Origin: DASUPK01 sp963848955
GTDB taxonomy: Bacteria; Actinomycetota; Thermoleophilia; Solirubrobacterales; 70-9
Reading direction: 5' to 3'
Length of the DNA stretch: 64,000 nucleotides
Assembly (NCBI GenBank): GCA_963848955.1
Contig: CAWKFQ010000027.1
Coordinates: 62,001-126,000, forward strand
The translations under genes were made by a program, and so were the position numbers. The notes below the pieces were generated by a model, which was not told the origin of the DNA, searched no databases, and saw only the letters and a list, made by a program, of their open reading frames with translations. Positions 57,287 to 64,000 of the stretch are shown piece by piece (position 1 is the first letter of the stretch; each line of letters begins with the position of its first letter).

Positions 57287-57934
57287 GTGACCCAGCTCCC
57301 CCTCAACGGCGAGGAGACCAGCGGCGCGGCGGCACTGATCCCCGAGCGGCCGACACTGAAGTCGCTGCGCGAGGCCGCGGCCGGGTGCACCGCGTGTCCC
57401 CTCCACGAGACCGCGACGCAAACGGTCTTCGGGGAGGGGTTGAAGCGGGCACGGCTGATGCTGATCGGCGAGCAGCCCGGCGATCGCGAGGACATCGAGG
57501 GCCATCCGTTCGTCGGTCCCGCGGGCAAGGTCCTCGACAGGGGCCTGGAGGAGGCGAAGATCGAGCGCGGCGACGCCTACGTCACCAACGTCGTCAAGCA
57601 CTTCAAGTGGAAGCCGCAGGGCAAGCGCCGCATCCACCAGACGCCGCGCGCGGAAGAGATCAAGGCGTGCGCTCCCTGGCTCGATGCGGAGCTCGAGGTG
57701 GTCGATCCCGAGCTACTCGTCTGTCTGGGAGCTACGGCGGTCAGGGCCGTAATCGGCTCCAAGGCCCGGGTGATGAAGGACCACGGCGAGTTCCTCGAGT
57801 CGAGGCTCGGGCGCACCGCGGTGCCCACGCTCCACCCCTCGGCGATCCTCCGGGCGGATCCCAAGGACAGGGACGACGCGATGGCGCTGCTGGTCGGCGA
57901 TCTCCGCCGGGTGCGCAAGTACCTCGACTCCTGA
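57287..57934 (+). CDS. udgX: UdgX-type uracil-DNA binding/glycosylase protein
   Basis: The 215-residue family-4-related UDG has GEQPGDRED (61-69) at the active site, FVGPAGK and the KRRIH loop (113-117) that defines UdgX; in this family the His forms a covalent bond to the abasic sugar after uracil removal. Four Cys (34, 37, 128, 146) fit the 4Fe-4S cluster, and TLHPSAILR carries the second conserved motif. GTG 57287 has GTAGGAG upstream. The LexA-type box 390 bases upstream suggests SOS induction. Confidence 0.92.
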   Translation: MTQLPLNGEETSGAAALIPERPTLKSLREAAAGCTACPLHETATQTVFGEGLKRARLMLIGEQPGDREDIEGHPFVGPAGKVLDRGLEEAKIERGDAYVTNVVKHFKWKPQGKRRIHQTPRAEEIKACAPWLDAELEVVDPELLVCLGATAVRAVIGSKARVMKDHGEFLESRLGRTAVPTLHPSAILRADPKDRDDAMALLVGDLRRVRKYLDS

Positions 57935-57964
57935 ATCGCCGTCGAGGGTCACAATCCCCGAGCG

Positions 57965-58557
57965 ATGCGACCGAGCGAACCGAACTCCACCCCGCGGAGC
58001 ACCGCGCCTACCGGGAGCTCTACGCGGCGTGCCGGCAGCTGATCACCAGGTGGCGGAGGATCGCATCGGCGCTCGACGGGACGGCGATCGCCGAGCACCT
58101 CAAGGACGGCGCGGCCGAGACCTCCGTCCTGCTCACCGAACTCGGCCCCCGCACAGCGACCTACGGCCTCTACGGGAGCCCGACGGCTCAGGGCATGGGA
58201 GCGCGGATCGCCGACCTGCGTACCGTGATCGCCGACCGGGGCGGCGATACCGGACTGGTTGTTCGCTCGGCGGTCCTGGACATGGAGCACGTGACGACGC
58301 TTCTGCGACACCTCGCCGAGCTCGCTCGGGCCCGTGGTGATCGGAGCATGGCCGGATTCTGCGAGGAGTGGGCCGGGCGCCTCGAATCGAACCTGGACGC
58401 CGTCCGCGAGGCCGCGGTCGAACTCGGAGCGAATCCAGACAGGACCTCGGCTCCGCTGGACGAGTCGGTCGTGAACCGAGCAGCGCACGGCGTCGGCTGG
58501 GTCTTCGGGTCGGTCGGCGAGGCGGTCGATCGTGTGATCAGCCGGCGGCGCGGCTAG
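57965..58557 (+). CDS. Helical protein of unknown function (start frame broken)
   Basis: About 197 residues: AEHRAYRELYAACRQLITRW, LTELGPRTATYGLYGSPTAQ, VLDMEHVTTLLRHLAEL and VGWVFGSVGEAVDRVISRR. Mostly amphipathic helices with no signal peptide. No in-frame start codon precedes the conserved part; ATG 57965 is one base out of frame, so a missing base at about 57970 (giving MRxERTELHP) is likely. Same strand as udgX, 30 bases after it. The function is unknown. Confidence 0.55.
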
Positions 58558-58571
58558 TCCGCCGGGCGGCC

Positions 58572-59549
58572 CTAGGAGAGCTCCGGCCTTCCCTCGAGCG
58601 GGGTCGAGGCCTCGGCGTGCAGGCGCCGCGGGATCCGCCCGGCCTGCCGAGCGGCCCAGCCGGCCTCGACCGCGGCGCGCATCGCGGTCGCCATTCCCAC
58701 GGGATCCTCGGCGCGCGAGACCGCGCTGGCGAGCAGCACTGCGTCGCAGCCGAGCTCCATCGCGAGCGCCGCATCGGACGCGGTGCCGATCCCCGCATCG
58801 AGGACGACCGGGACCCCGGAGCGCTCGGCGATGATCTGAATGTTGTACGGGTTGCGGATCCCCATCCCTGACCCGATCGGCGATCCGAGCGGCATCACCG
58901 CCGCGCACCCCGCCTCCTCCAGCCGCCGGGCGAGAATCGGGTCGTCGTTGGTGTAGGGCAGCACCGTGAAGCCGTCGTCGGCGAGGGTCTCAGCCGCCTC
59001 CACCAGCTGCACCGCGTCGGGGAGGAGCGTCCGATCGTCGCCGATCACCTCGAGCTTCACCCAGTCGGTCTCGAAGGCCTCGCGGGCGAGCTTCGCCGTG
59101 CGCACGGCGTCCCGCGCCGTGTAGCACCCGGCGGTGTTCGGCAGGACGAAGACGCCGAGGCGCCGGATCACGTCCACGACAGATCCCTCGGCCTCGGGGT
59201 CCACCCGGCGTAGGGCCACCGTGACGATCTCGGTGCCCGATGCGATCAGGGCCTCCTCCATCTGCTCGAGCGAGCGAAAGCCGCCGGTCCCGACTATCAA
59301 CCGTGAGCCCCAGCTTCGACCGCCGAGCTCGAACCCGTCTTCGGCGCCGCCCTGGATCGCGGCCAGGACCTCCACCTTCTGCCCCTCCCGCAGCGAGGTC
59401 CGACCCCACTCGCTGCGGGGCACAACCTCGCCGTCGATGGCGACCGCCAGTCCGCGCTGATCCCCGGACGCGCCCGATGCCTCCACCGCTTCGGTGACGA
59501 AGGACCCCTCCGGGAGCGCGACCGACTCGCCATTCAGCTCGACGTTCAC
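58572..59549 (-). CDS. thiG: ThiS-ThiG fusion: sulfur carrier plus thiazole synthase
   Basis: A 325-residue protein. Residues 1-68 are ThiS (NVELNGESVALPEGSFVTEA, ending EVLAAIQGG, the Gly-Gly normally at a free C-terminus). Residues ~75-325 are ThiG (TGGFRSLEQMEEAL, VLPNTAGCYTARDAVRTA, DWVKLEVIGDDRTLLPD with the Schiff-base Lys, NPYNIQIIAERS, VVLDAGIGTASDAALAMELG). ThiG makes the thiazole phosphate from DXP, dehydroglycine and ThiS thiocarboxylate. ATG 59549 overlaps the thiO stop by four bases. The fusion buries the diglycine, so cleavage or intramolecular chemistry must be assumed. Confidence 0.9.
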   Translation of the reverse strand: MNVELNGESVALPEGSFVTEAVEASGASGDQRGLAVAIDGEVVPRSEWGRTSLREGQKVEVLAAIQGGAEDGFELGGRSWGSRLIVGTGGFRSLEQMEEALIASGTEIVTVALRRVDPEAEGSVVDVIRRLGVFVLPNTAGCYTARDAVRTAKLAREAFETDWVKLEVIGDDRTLLPDAVQLVEAAETLADDGFTVLPYTNDDPILARRLEEAGCAAVMPLGSPIGSGMGIRNPYNIQIIAERSGVPVVLDAGIGTASDAALAMELGCDAVLLASAVSRAEDPVGMATAMRAAVEAGWAARQAGRIPRRLHAEASTPLEGRPELS

Positions 59550-60709
59550 CCGACCTCCACCGGTGACTCCGCGGGGTGCCCGGCGAACCGCTGGGGCGAA
59601 AACGGATCCAGGTCGACCGGGGGGGTCTCATCTGCGAGCAGGGCAGCAATACAGTCGGCCGTCACCGGAGCCTGGAGCACGCCGTTGCGGAAGTGCCCGG
59701 TCGCGATCAGCAAATTCTCGGCATCACCGGGCCCGATCAGAGGCGCGTTGTCGGGGGAACCGGGCCGCAGGCCGGCGGTCGCCTCGACCAGCTCGAGCTC
59801 GGCGATCTCCGGGATCACCCGGTAGGCCTCGCGCAGCAGCTCGTGCACGCCCCCGGCCGTGACGGTCGTGTCGAAGCCCCGCTCCTCCACAGTCGCGCCG
59901 ACGATCAGGCGCCCGTCCGCCCTCGGCACCATGTAGACCCGCTCCCCGGCCACGATGCGATCGCAGGCCGGCTCGTCGGGTGAGCCGCGAAGCGTCAGGA
60001 TCTCGCCCTTCACGGGCCGGACCGGCGGAGCGCCTGCGGGCAGCCAGCGCGCCCGCCCCGACCAGCAGCCGGCAGCGAGCACCAGGCTCGACGCTTCGAG
60101 CACCCGTCCTTCCGCCGTCACGACGCGCCAGGCGCCGTTCTGACGCTCGGCGCCCATCACCGCCGCGCCGGAATGGACGGCGACGCTCCGGCGATCCAGC
60201 GCCGCGAGCAGGGCCGCTACCGCCTTCCTCGGATCGACACTGGCCTCGCCGGGCACGTGGGCGCCTCCGCGAACGACCGTGGCGAGACCCGCTTCGAGCC
60301 GCCGGCATTCACGCCCGGACAGCCATTCCGAATCGAGTCCGAGACTTCGATGCAGCTCGTAGCGGCGCCGCAGCTCCTCAGCCTCGTCGCGATCCACAGC
60401 CACGTGCAGCGCTCCGGACTGCGAGAAGCCGATCTCCAGCTCCGCCTCGCTCTCGAGCTGCTCGGCAAAGCCGGGCCAGCGCCCCAGCGACTCGAAGTTG
60501 AAGACCAGGAGCCGCTCCTCCCCCCAGGACGCCTCGCCCACCGGGGCCAACATGCCCGCCGCGACTCCAGTCGCGCCGGCCGCCGGGCGGTCCTTCTCCA
60601 GCACGCACACTCGCGCCCCGCGCTGGGACGCCCGCCATGCGCAGGCGAGGCCGATTACGCCGCCGCCGACGAAGATCGCGTCGTATCGATTGTCCGCTTC
60701 TCTGCCCAT
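59546..60709 (-). CDS. thiO: Glycine oxidase ThiO
   Basis: FAD-dependent oxidase of 387 residues that converts glycine to dehydroglycine for thiazole synthesis. The Rossmann motif VGGGVIGLACAWRASQRG is near the N-terminus. VTAEGRVLEASSLVLAAGCWS, GEILTLRG, MVPRADGRLIVGATVEE and TAGLRPGSPDNAPLIG are in family order. ATG 60709 has GGGAGG directly inside the 3' end of a TPP riboswitch. First gene of a thiO-thiSG operon. Confidence 0.92.
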   Translation of the reverse strand: MGREADNRYDAIFVGGGVIGLACAWRASQRGARVCVLEKDRPAAGATGVAAGMLAPVGEASWGEERLLVFNFESLGRWPGFAEQLESEAELEIGFSQSGALHVAVDRDEAEELRRRYELHRSLGLDSEWLSGRECRRLEAGLATVVRGGAHVPGEASVDPRKAVAALLAALDRRSVAVHSGAAVMGAERQNGAWRVVTAEGRVLEASSLVLAAGCWSGRARWLPAGAPPVRPVKGEILTLRGSPDEPACDRIVAGERVYMVPRADGRLIVGATVEERGFDTTVTAGGVHELLREAYRVIPEIAELELVEATAGLRPGSPDNAPLIGPGDAENLLIATGHFRNGVLQAPVTADCIAALLADETPPVDLDPFSPQRFAGHPAESPVEVG

Positions 60710-60714
60710 CTACC

Positions 60715-60802
60715 TCCCTGCGCCGGCATTACCCGGATCAGGTTCGGACGGTCGGCGGCGCTTCAGCCGCCCTCTCAGCCCGTGGTGGGCTCCCGTTCCC
60801 AC
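60715..60802 (-). promoter_or_regulatory. TPP riboswitch (THI element)
   Basis: On the minus strand: GGGAACGGGAGCCC, GGGCTGAGAGG, then GAACCTGATCCGGGTAATGC and GGCGCAGGGAGG. CTGAGA and CCTGATCCGGGTAATGCC are the conserved thiamine-pyrophosphate-binding cores. The aptamer ends at GGGA, which overlaps the thiO ribosome-binding site five bases before the ATG, so ligand binding would block translation directly. Confidence 0.95.
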
Positions 60803-60887
60803 TCATCGTAGTGCGAGGGGGCCCGCAGGCAAAGCCGAGGAGCCACCCGTTTGGTGCTTGGGTCCTTGATCTAGGCTGCGAGTTGAA

Positions 60888-61625
60888 GTGACCGACGCCG
60901 CGCCCGGCGAGCACATCCGCCGGCCACAAACACCGCCGCCGAACATGGCGCCCCCCGAGTCGATCGGCGAGCTGCGGCGCCAGCGGCTGCGCTGGGCGAG
61001 GCTCTACTTCGTCAGCGACGCCCTCCCCCGCGGAGACGACCCGGAGCGCATGCTGAACGCCGCGATGGCCGGCGGCGCCGGGATGGTCGAGCTCCGCGAC
61101 CGCGAACAGCCCAAGGCGGTGATCGAGCGCTCAGGACGAACCTTCCGGCGGCTCGCGAACACCTACAGCGCTCTCTTCATCGTCAACGACGATCCCTATC
61201 TGGCCATCGAGCTGAGCGCCGACGGCGTCCACGTGGGTCAGGACGACATCGGCCCCGCCGAGGCCCGCCGCATCATGGGCCCCAACGCGATCATCGGGCT
61301 CTCCACCCACTCCCGCGAGCAGATCGAGGCGGCGGCGAGCGAGCCCGTGGACTACATCAGCGTCGGGCCGATCTGGGAGACGCCCACGAAGGAGGGCAGG
61401 CCCGCGACCGGCCTCGAGCTGGTCCGAACGGCTGCCGAGGTCGCTCCGGTTCCCTGGTTCGCCATCGGCGGCATCGACCCCGGCAACGTGGACGAGGTCG
61501 TGGCGGCCGGCGCCGAGCGACTTTGCGTCGTACGCGCGATCCGCGACGCCGAGGACCCGCGGGCCGCGGCCACGGCGCTCTTCGACGCGGTCGACCCCGC
61601 CGCGCGCGAAGCGTCGAGCGAATGA
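60888..61625 (+). CDS. thiE: Thiamine-phosphate synthase
   Basis: Couples HMP-PP and thiazole phosphate. The 245-residue TIM barrel has LYFVSDALPRGDDP, GAGMVELRDREQP, LFIVNDDPYLAIE, DGVHVGQDDIGPAEAR, IIGLSTHSREQIEAA, DYISVGPIWETPTK and FAIGGIDPGNVDEVVAAGA, all ThiE-type. GTG 60888 gives a 35-residue N-terminal extension before the fold; a later start is possible. It is divergent from thiO with the riboswitch between, and is not itself downstream of it. The stop overlaps the next ATG (ATGA). Confidence 0.92.
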   Translation: MTDAAPGEHIRRPQTPPPNMAPPESIGELRRQRLRWARLYFVSDALPRGDDPERMLNAAMAGGAGMVELRDREQPKAVIERSGRTFRRLANTYSALFIVNDDPYLAIELSADGVHVGQDDIGPAEARRIMGPNAIIGLSTHSREQIEAAASEPVDYISVGPIWETPTKEGRPATGLELVRTAAEVAPVPWFAIGGIDPGNVDEVVAAGAERLCVVRAIRDAEDPRAAATALFDAVDPAAREASSE

Positions 61626-62218
61626 CCGGCGCCCGCGACAGAAAGCGAGCCGAGCGCCAGAAGCGCAAGCGCCGCTCGGCGGAGCGCCCGAGTGTTTCGG
61701 TCGAGGCGCAGCCGGCGGCTGCGACCGAGCAGGGCAACGGCGATCAGGCGCCCTCCGAGAACTTCCAGGAGAGAATGGCGCGCCGCTACGAGGAGCGGAA
61801 CGACGAGGCGCGCGCGAAGCTCGAGCCGCTCGAGCCGGGCGAGCGGCCCACGGCGGTGACCGTAGGGGCAATCGTCGCCGGCGTCCTCGGGGTGATCTTC
61901 ACCGTCTCGGCGGTCCTCGCGATCGCGGGAGTGAATGCGGGCGACCGCGAGATCAAGCCCGCTCCAATCGTCGCCTTCGCGATCGTCTTCTGGGTAATGA
62001 CCATCGGCATGTGGCGCGCCCGGTACTGGGCCGTGCTCGGCTTCCAGACCCTGCTGCTGCTGATGATCCTCGCCAGCGCCTTCGGCCTGGTGGTCGTTAG
62101 CTCCGTCCTGCAGGCCGTCGGGACGCTGCTGCTGCTGGGCGGATCGGGCGCGCTCTTCTACTTCATGATCCGCGCGATGGCGCGCATCCAGATGCCCGAG
62201 CCGCCGGGAGCGGACTGA
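61622..62218 (+). CDS. Four-helix membrane protein of unknown function
   Basis: 198 residues. A charged cytosolic N-terminus (~1-75: DRKRAERQKRKRRSAERP, ERMARRYEERNDE) precedes about four membrane helices (AIVAGVLGVIFTVSAVLAI, IVAFAIVFWVMTIGMW, VLGFQTLLLLMILASAF, VLQAVGTLLLLGG). The C-terminus is short. ATG 61622 overlaps the thiE stop (ATGA). The family is not recognised. Repeat copy 6 follows its stop by four bases. Confidence 0.65.
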   Translation: MTGARDRKRAERQKRKRRSAERPSVSVEAQPAAATEQGNGDQAPSENFQERMARRYEERNDEARAKLEPLEPGERPTAVTVGAIVAGVLGVIFTVSAVLAIAGVNAGDREIKPAPIVAFAIVFWVMTIGMWRARYWAVLGFQTLLLLMILASAFGLVVVSSVLQAVGTLLLLGGSGALFYFMIRAMARIQMPEPPGAD

Positions 62219-62222
62219 AGCA

Positions 62223-62253
62223 GATGCGAGGGTGCGCGTCAGCGCAACCCGTT
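62223..62253 (+). repeat. Dispersed hairpin repeat, copy 6 (intergenic)
   Basis: GATGCGAGGGTGCGC, GTCA, GCGCAACCCGTTT. The variable stem pair is T-A here and C-G in the three coding copies. It lies between the membrane-protein stop and lpdA, 45 bases before the lpdA ATG. Confidence 0.9.
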
Positions 62254-62297
62254 TCATGGCGAAGCCGGCTGATTCCCTCCGATAGAGTCGCTCGGCG

Positions 62298-63665
62298 ATG
62301 GCCGAGTACGACGTAATCGTGATCGGAGGCGGCCCCGGGGGCTATGTCGCCGCCATTCGCGCCGCCCAACTCGGGCAGAAGACGGCGGTCGTGGAGCGGG
62401 ACAAGGCCGGCGGCCGCTGCCTCAATTACGCCTGCATTCCGGCCAAGACCGTGCTGCACACGGCCGAGATCTTCTCCACCGTGACCGAGGAGGGAGCCGA
62501 TCTCGGCATCAAGGCGAGTGGTACCTCGATCGACTGGAAGGCGCTCCAGGAGCGCCGCGCCAAGGTCTCCAAGACGCTCGAGGACGGCGTCCAGTTCCTC
62601 TGGAACAAGAACAAGGTCGAGTTCCTCCACGGCGAGGCCTCACTGGCCGGCGCGGGCAAGGTCAAGGTGGGCGACGAGGAGCATCAGGCCAAGTCGATCG
62701 TCCTCGCCACCGGCTCCGTCGCGCTGCCGATTCCGGGGGTCGACTTCTCTGACCGAGTGATCGACACCTGGGGTGCCTATTCCCTCGAGTCGATGCCGAA
62801 GTCGCTGGTGGTCGCCGGGGCCGGCGCGTCGGGCTCGGAGATCGCCTCCGCCTACTCGCGCCTGGGCACCGAGGTGACCCTGGTCGAGATGCTCGACCAG
62901 ATCCTCCCGCTCGAGGACAAGGACATGGCCCGCGTCGTCGAGCGCCAGTTCAAGAAGGACGGCATGGACGTGCTGACGGGAACCAAGGTCGAGAGCGTCA
63001 CCGAGCAGAAGAACGGCGTCACGGTGAAGGCCGGCGACAAGGAGGTGAAGGCCGACTACCTGGTGATCGCGGGAGGTCGGCGGCCGGACACCGACCCGCT
63101 CAACCTCGAGGCCGCCGGCGTGAAGACCGGCGAACGCGGCCAGATCGAGATCGACGAGTTCCAGCGGACCACGGCCGACGGGGTCTTCGCCATCGGCGAT
63201 CTCGTCCGCGGCCCGGCCCTGGCCCACAAGGCCGAGGAGGAGGGTGTGGTCGCCGTCGAGACCGCCGCGGGCGCTCCCACCGAGGCGGTCAACATCGACC
63301 TCGTTCCCGGAGCGACCTTCTGTCACCCGCAGGTGGCGAGCGTCGGGATGACCGAGGAGCAGGCGAAGGAGGCCGGCCGCCAGATCAAGGTCGGCAAGTT
63401 CAAGCTCGGCGGCGCCGGCGCCTCGGTCGTCTACGACGATCGTGCCGGCCTGGTGAAGATCGTCGGCGACCCGGAGTACGGCGAGATCCTCGGCGCTCAC
63501 ATCGTCGGCAACATCGCCTGCGACATGATCAGCGAGATCGTCAACGTGATGGCGCTCGAGGGCGGCTATCCGGAGCTGGAGAGGATCATCCATCCGCATC
63601 CGACGATGTCGGAGGCGGTGCTGGACGGAGCCCGCGCCGTCGACGGCTGGGCGATTCACGCCTAG
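62298..63665 (+). CDS. lpdA: Dihydrolipoyl dehydrogenase
   Basis: The E3 flavoprotein of 2-oxoacid dehydrogenase complexes. The 455-residue protein has FAD motif VIVIGGGPGGYVAAIRAAQ, redox disulfide CLNYACIPAK, the NAD motif VVAGAGASGSEIASAYSRLG, GVFAIGDLVRGPALAHKAEEE and the C-terminal IIHPHPTMSEAVLDGA with the base His. The redox block reads CLNYAC rather than the common CLNVGC. ATG 62298 lacks a clear ribosome-binding site. No E1/E2 genes are in the window. Confidence 0.92.
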   Translation: MAEYDVIVIGGGPGGYVAAIRAAQLGQKTAVVERDKAGGRCLNYACIPAKTVLHTAEIFSTVTEEGADLGIKASGTSIDWKALQERRAKVSKTLEDGVQFLWNKNKVEFLHGEASLAGAGKVKVGDEEHQAKSIVLATGSVALPIPGVDFSDRVIDTWGAYSLESMPKSLVVAGAGASGSEIASAYSRLGTEVTLVEMLDQILPLEDKDMARVVERQFKKDGMDVLTGTKVESVTEQKNGVTVKAGDKEVKADYLVIAGGRRPDTDPLNLEAAGVKTGERGQIEIDEFQRTTADGVFAIGDLVRGPALAHKAEEEGVVAVETAAGAPTEAVNIDLVPGATFCHPQVASVGMTEEQAKEAGRQIKVGKFKLGGAGASVVYDDRAGLVKIVGDPEYGEILGAHIVGNIACDMISEIVNVMALEGGYPELERIIHPHPTMSEAVLDGARAVDGWAIHA

Positions 63666-63671
63666 AGGCCG

Positions 63672-64000
63672 ATGAAGACCAACCGCCTGGAGGCCTTCAG
63701 CGACGGGGTCTTTGCGGTCGCGATCACCCTGCTCGTGCTCGAGATCCACGTGCCGGGCGGAGAGAACCTCTGGCATGACCTCAAGGAGGAGTGGCCGTCT
63801 TTTGCCTCGTTCTTCGTCAGCTTCTGGGTGATCGGGATCATCTGGGTGAACCACCACGGGGTCTTCGATCATCTGAAGCGGGCGGACCGCGGGGTCCTCT
63901 ATCTCAACCTGCTCCTGCTGATGACTGTGGTCTTCATTCCGTTCTCCACCGCACTGATGGCGGAGCACCTCAAGTCAGGTGCCGATGAGGAGGTCGCCGC
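63672..64000 (+). CDS. TMEM175-like potassium channel, N-terminal part
   Basis: The gene runs off the window. Its first 110 residues contain RLEAFSDGVFAVAITLLVLE, the hallmark RxxxFSD filter helix of the TMEM175 family, then FASFFVSFWVIGIIWVNHH (second and third helices) and LYLNLLLLMTVVFIPFSTALM. Bacterial members are about 200 residues and dimer-of-repeat K+ channels. ATG 63672 lies six bases after lpdA and may be co-transcribed. Confidence 0.85.
   Translation, partial: MKTNRLEAFSDGVFAVAITLLVLEIHVPGGENLWHDLKEEWPSFASFFVSFWVIGIIWVNHHGVFDHLKRADRGVLYLNLLLLMTVVFIPFSTALMAEHLKSGADEEVA

Overview
The window is GC-rich bacterial chromosome from a high-GC actinobacterium, most likely of the Solirubrobacterales/Thermoleophilia type. 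This lineage call is an inference. It rests on F420-type enzymes (LLM-class and DDN-like oxidoreductases), a dnaK-grpE-dnaJ-hspR operon, myo-inositol-phosphate synthase next to a CDP-alcohol phosphatidyltransferase, UdgX, an Rv2578c-type radical SAM protein, frequent GTG/TTG starts, and ATGA/GTGA/TGATG overlaps between genes. Genes are packed tightly and no stretch longer than about 300 bases lacks a gene. I saw no rRNA, IS element, prophage or CRISPR array.

Layout: 1-8.2 kb holds an SDR oxidoreductase, lgt, two tandem SGNH hydrolases, tRNA-Glu, argF, an EEP-family protein, coiled-coil proteins and a RlmD/TrmA-type methyltransferase. 8.2-11.5 kb holds an LLM oxidoreductase, a secreted GH5 glycosidase, a zinc-ribbon protein and a UDG-like protein. 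11.5-20.1 kb is a minus-strand envelope/inositol-lipid block: two AUR1-like PAP2 proteins, a polytopic GT-C-like protein, a CDP-alcohol phosphatidyltransferase, ino1, a GT2 and a GT4-PHP fusion. 20.2-22.8 kb has an endonuclease III-like gene, a cytochrome c and a secreted EEP protein. 23-31.3 kb is the chaperone region (dnaK, grpE, dnaJ, hspR, then clpB). 31.3-35.8 kb carries cell-wall hydrolases and miscellaneous enzymes. 35.8-49.7 kb is a de novo purine cluster (purD, E, B, C, S, Q, L, then purF, N, H) interrupted by two secreted YWTD-propeller proteins. 50.2-54.6 kb has tRNA-Lys, an Rrf2 regulator and a sulfate ABC transporter. 54.8-58.6 kb is a DNA-damage-like island: an intein-split radical SAM gene, a perfect LexA-type box and udgX. 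58.6-62 kb is thiamine biosynthesis (thiO and a thiS-thiG fusion under a TPP riboswitch, with thiE divergent). lpdA and a TMEM175-like channel close the window.

The most unusual signal is a short hairpin repeat of about 30 bp found six times. Three copies are intergenic. Three are inserted in frame inside conserved genes (twice in grpE, once in purH), each adding the same decapeptide DARARDSATR. This resembles protein-invading palindromic elements such as the Rickettsia RPEs.

A second global feature is a high density of single-base frameshifts, roughly 25 sites, many in essential genes (dnaJ, clpB, purB, purC, purS, purQ). Consensus sequence error is the most economical explanation. Coordinates of affected genes are therefore given as the whole reconstructed span.
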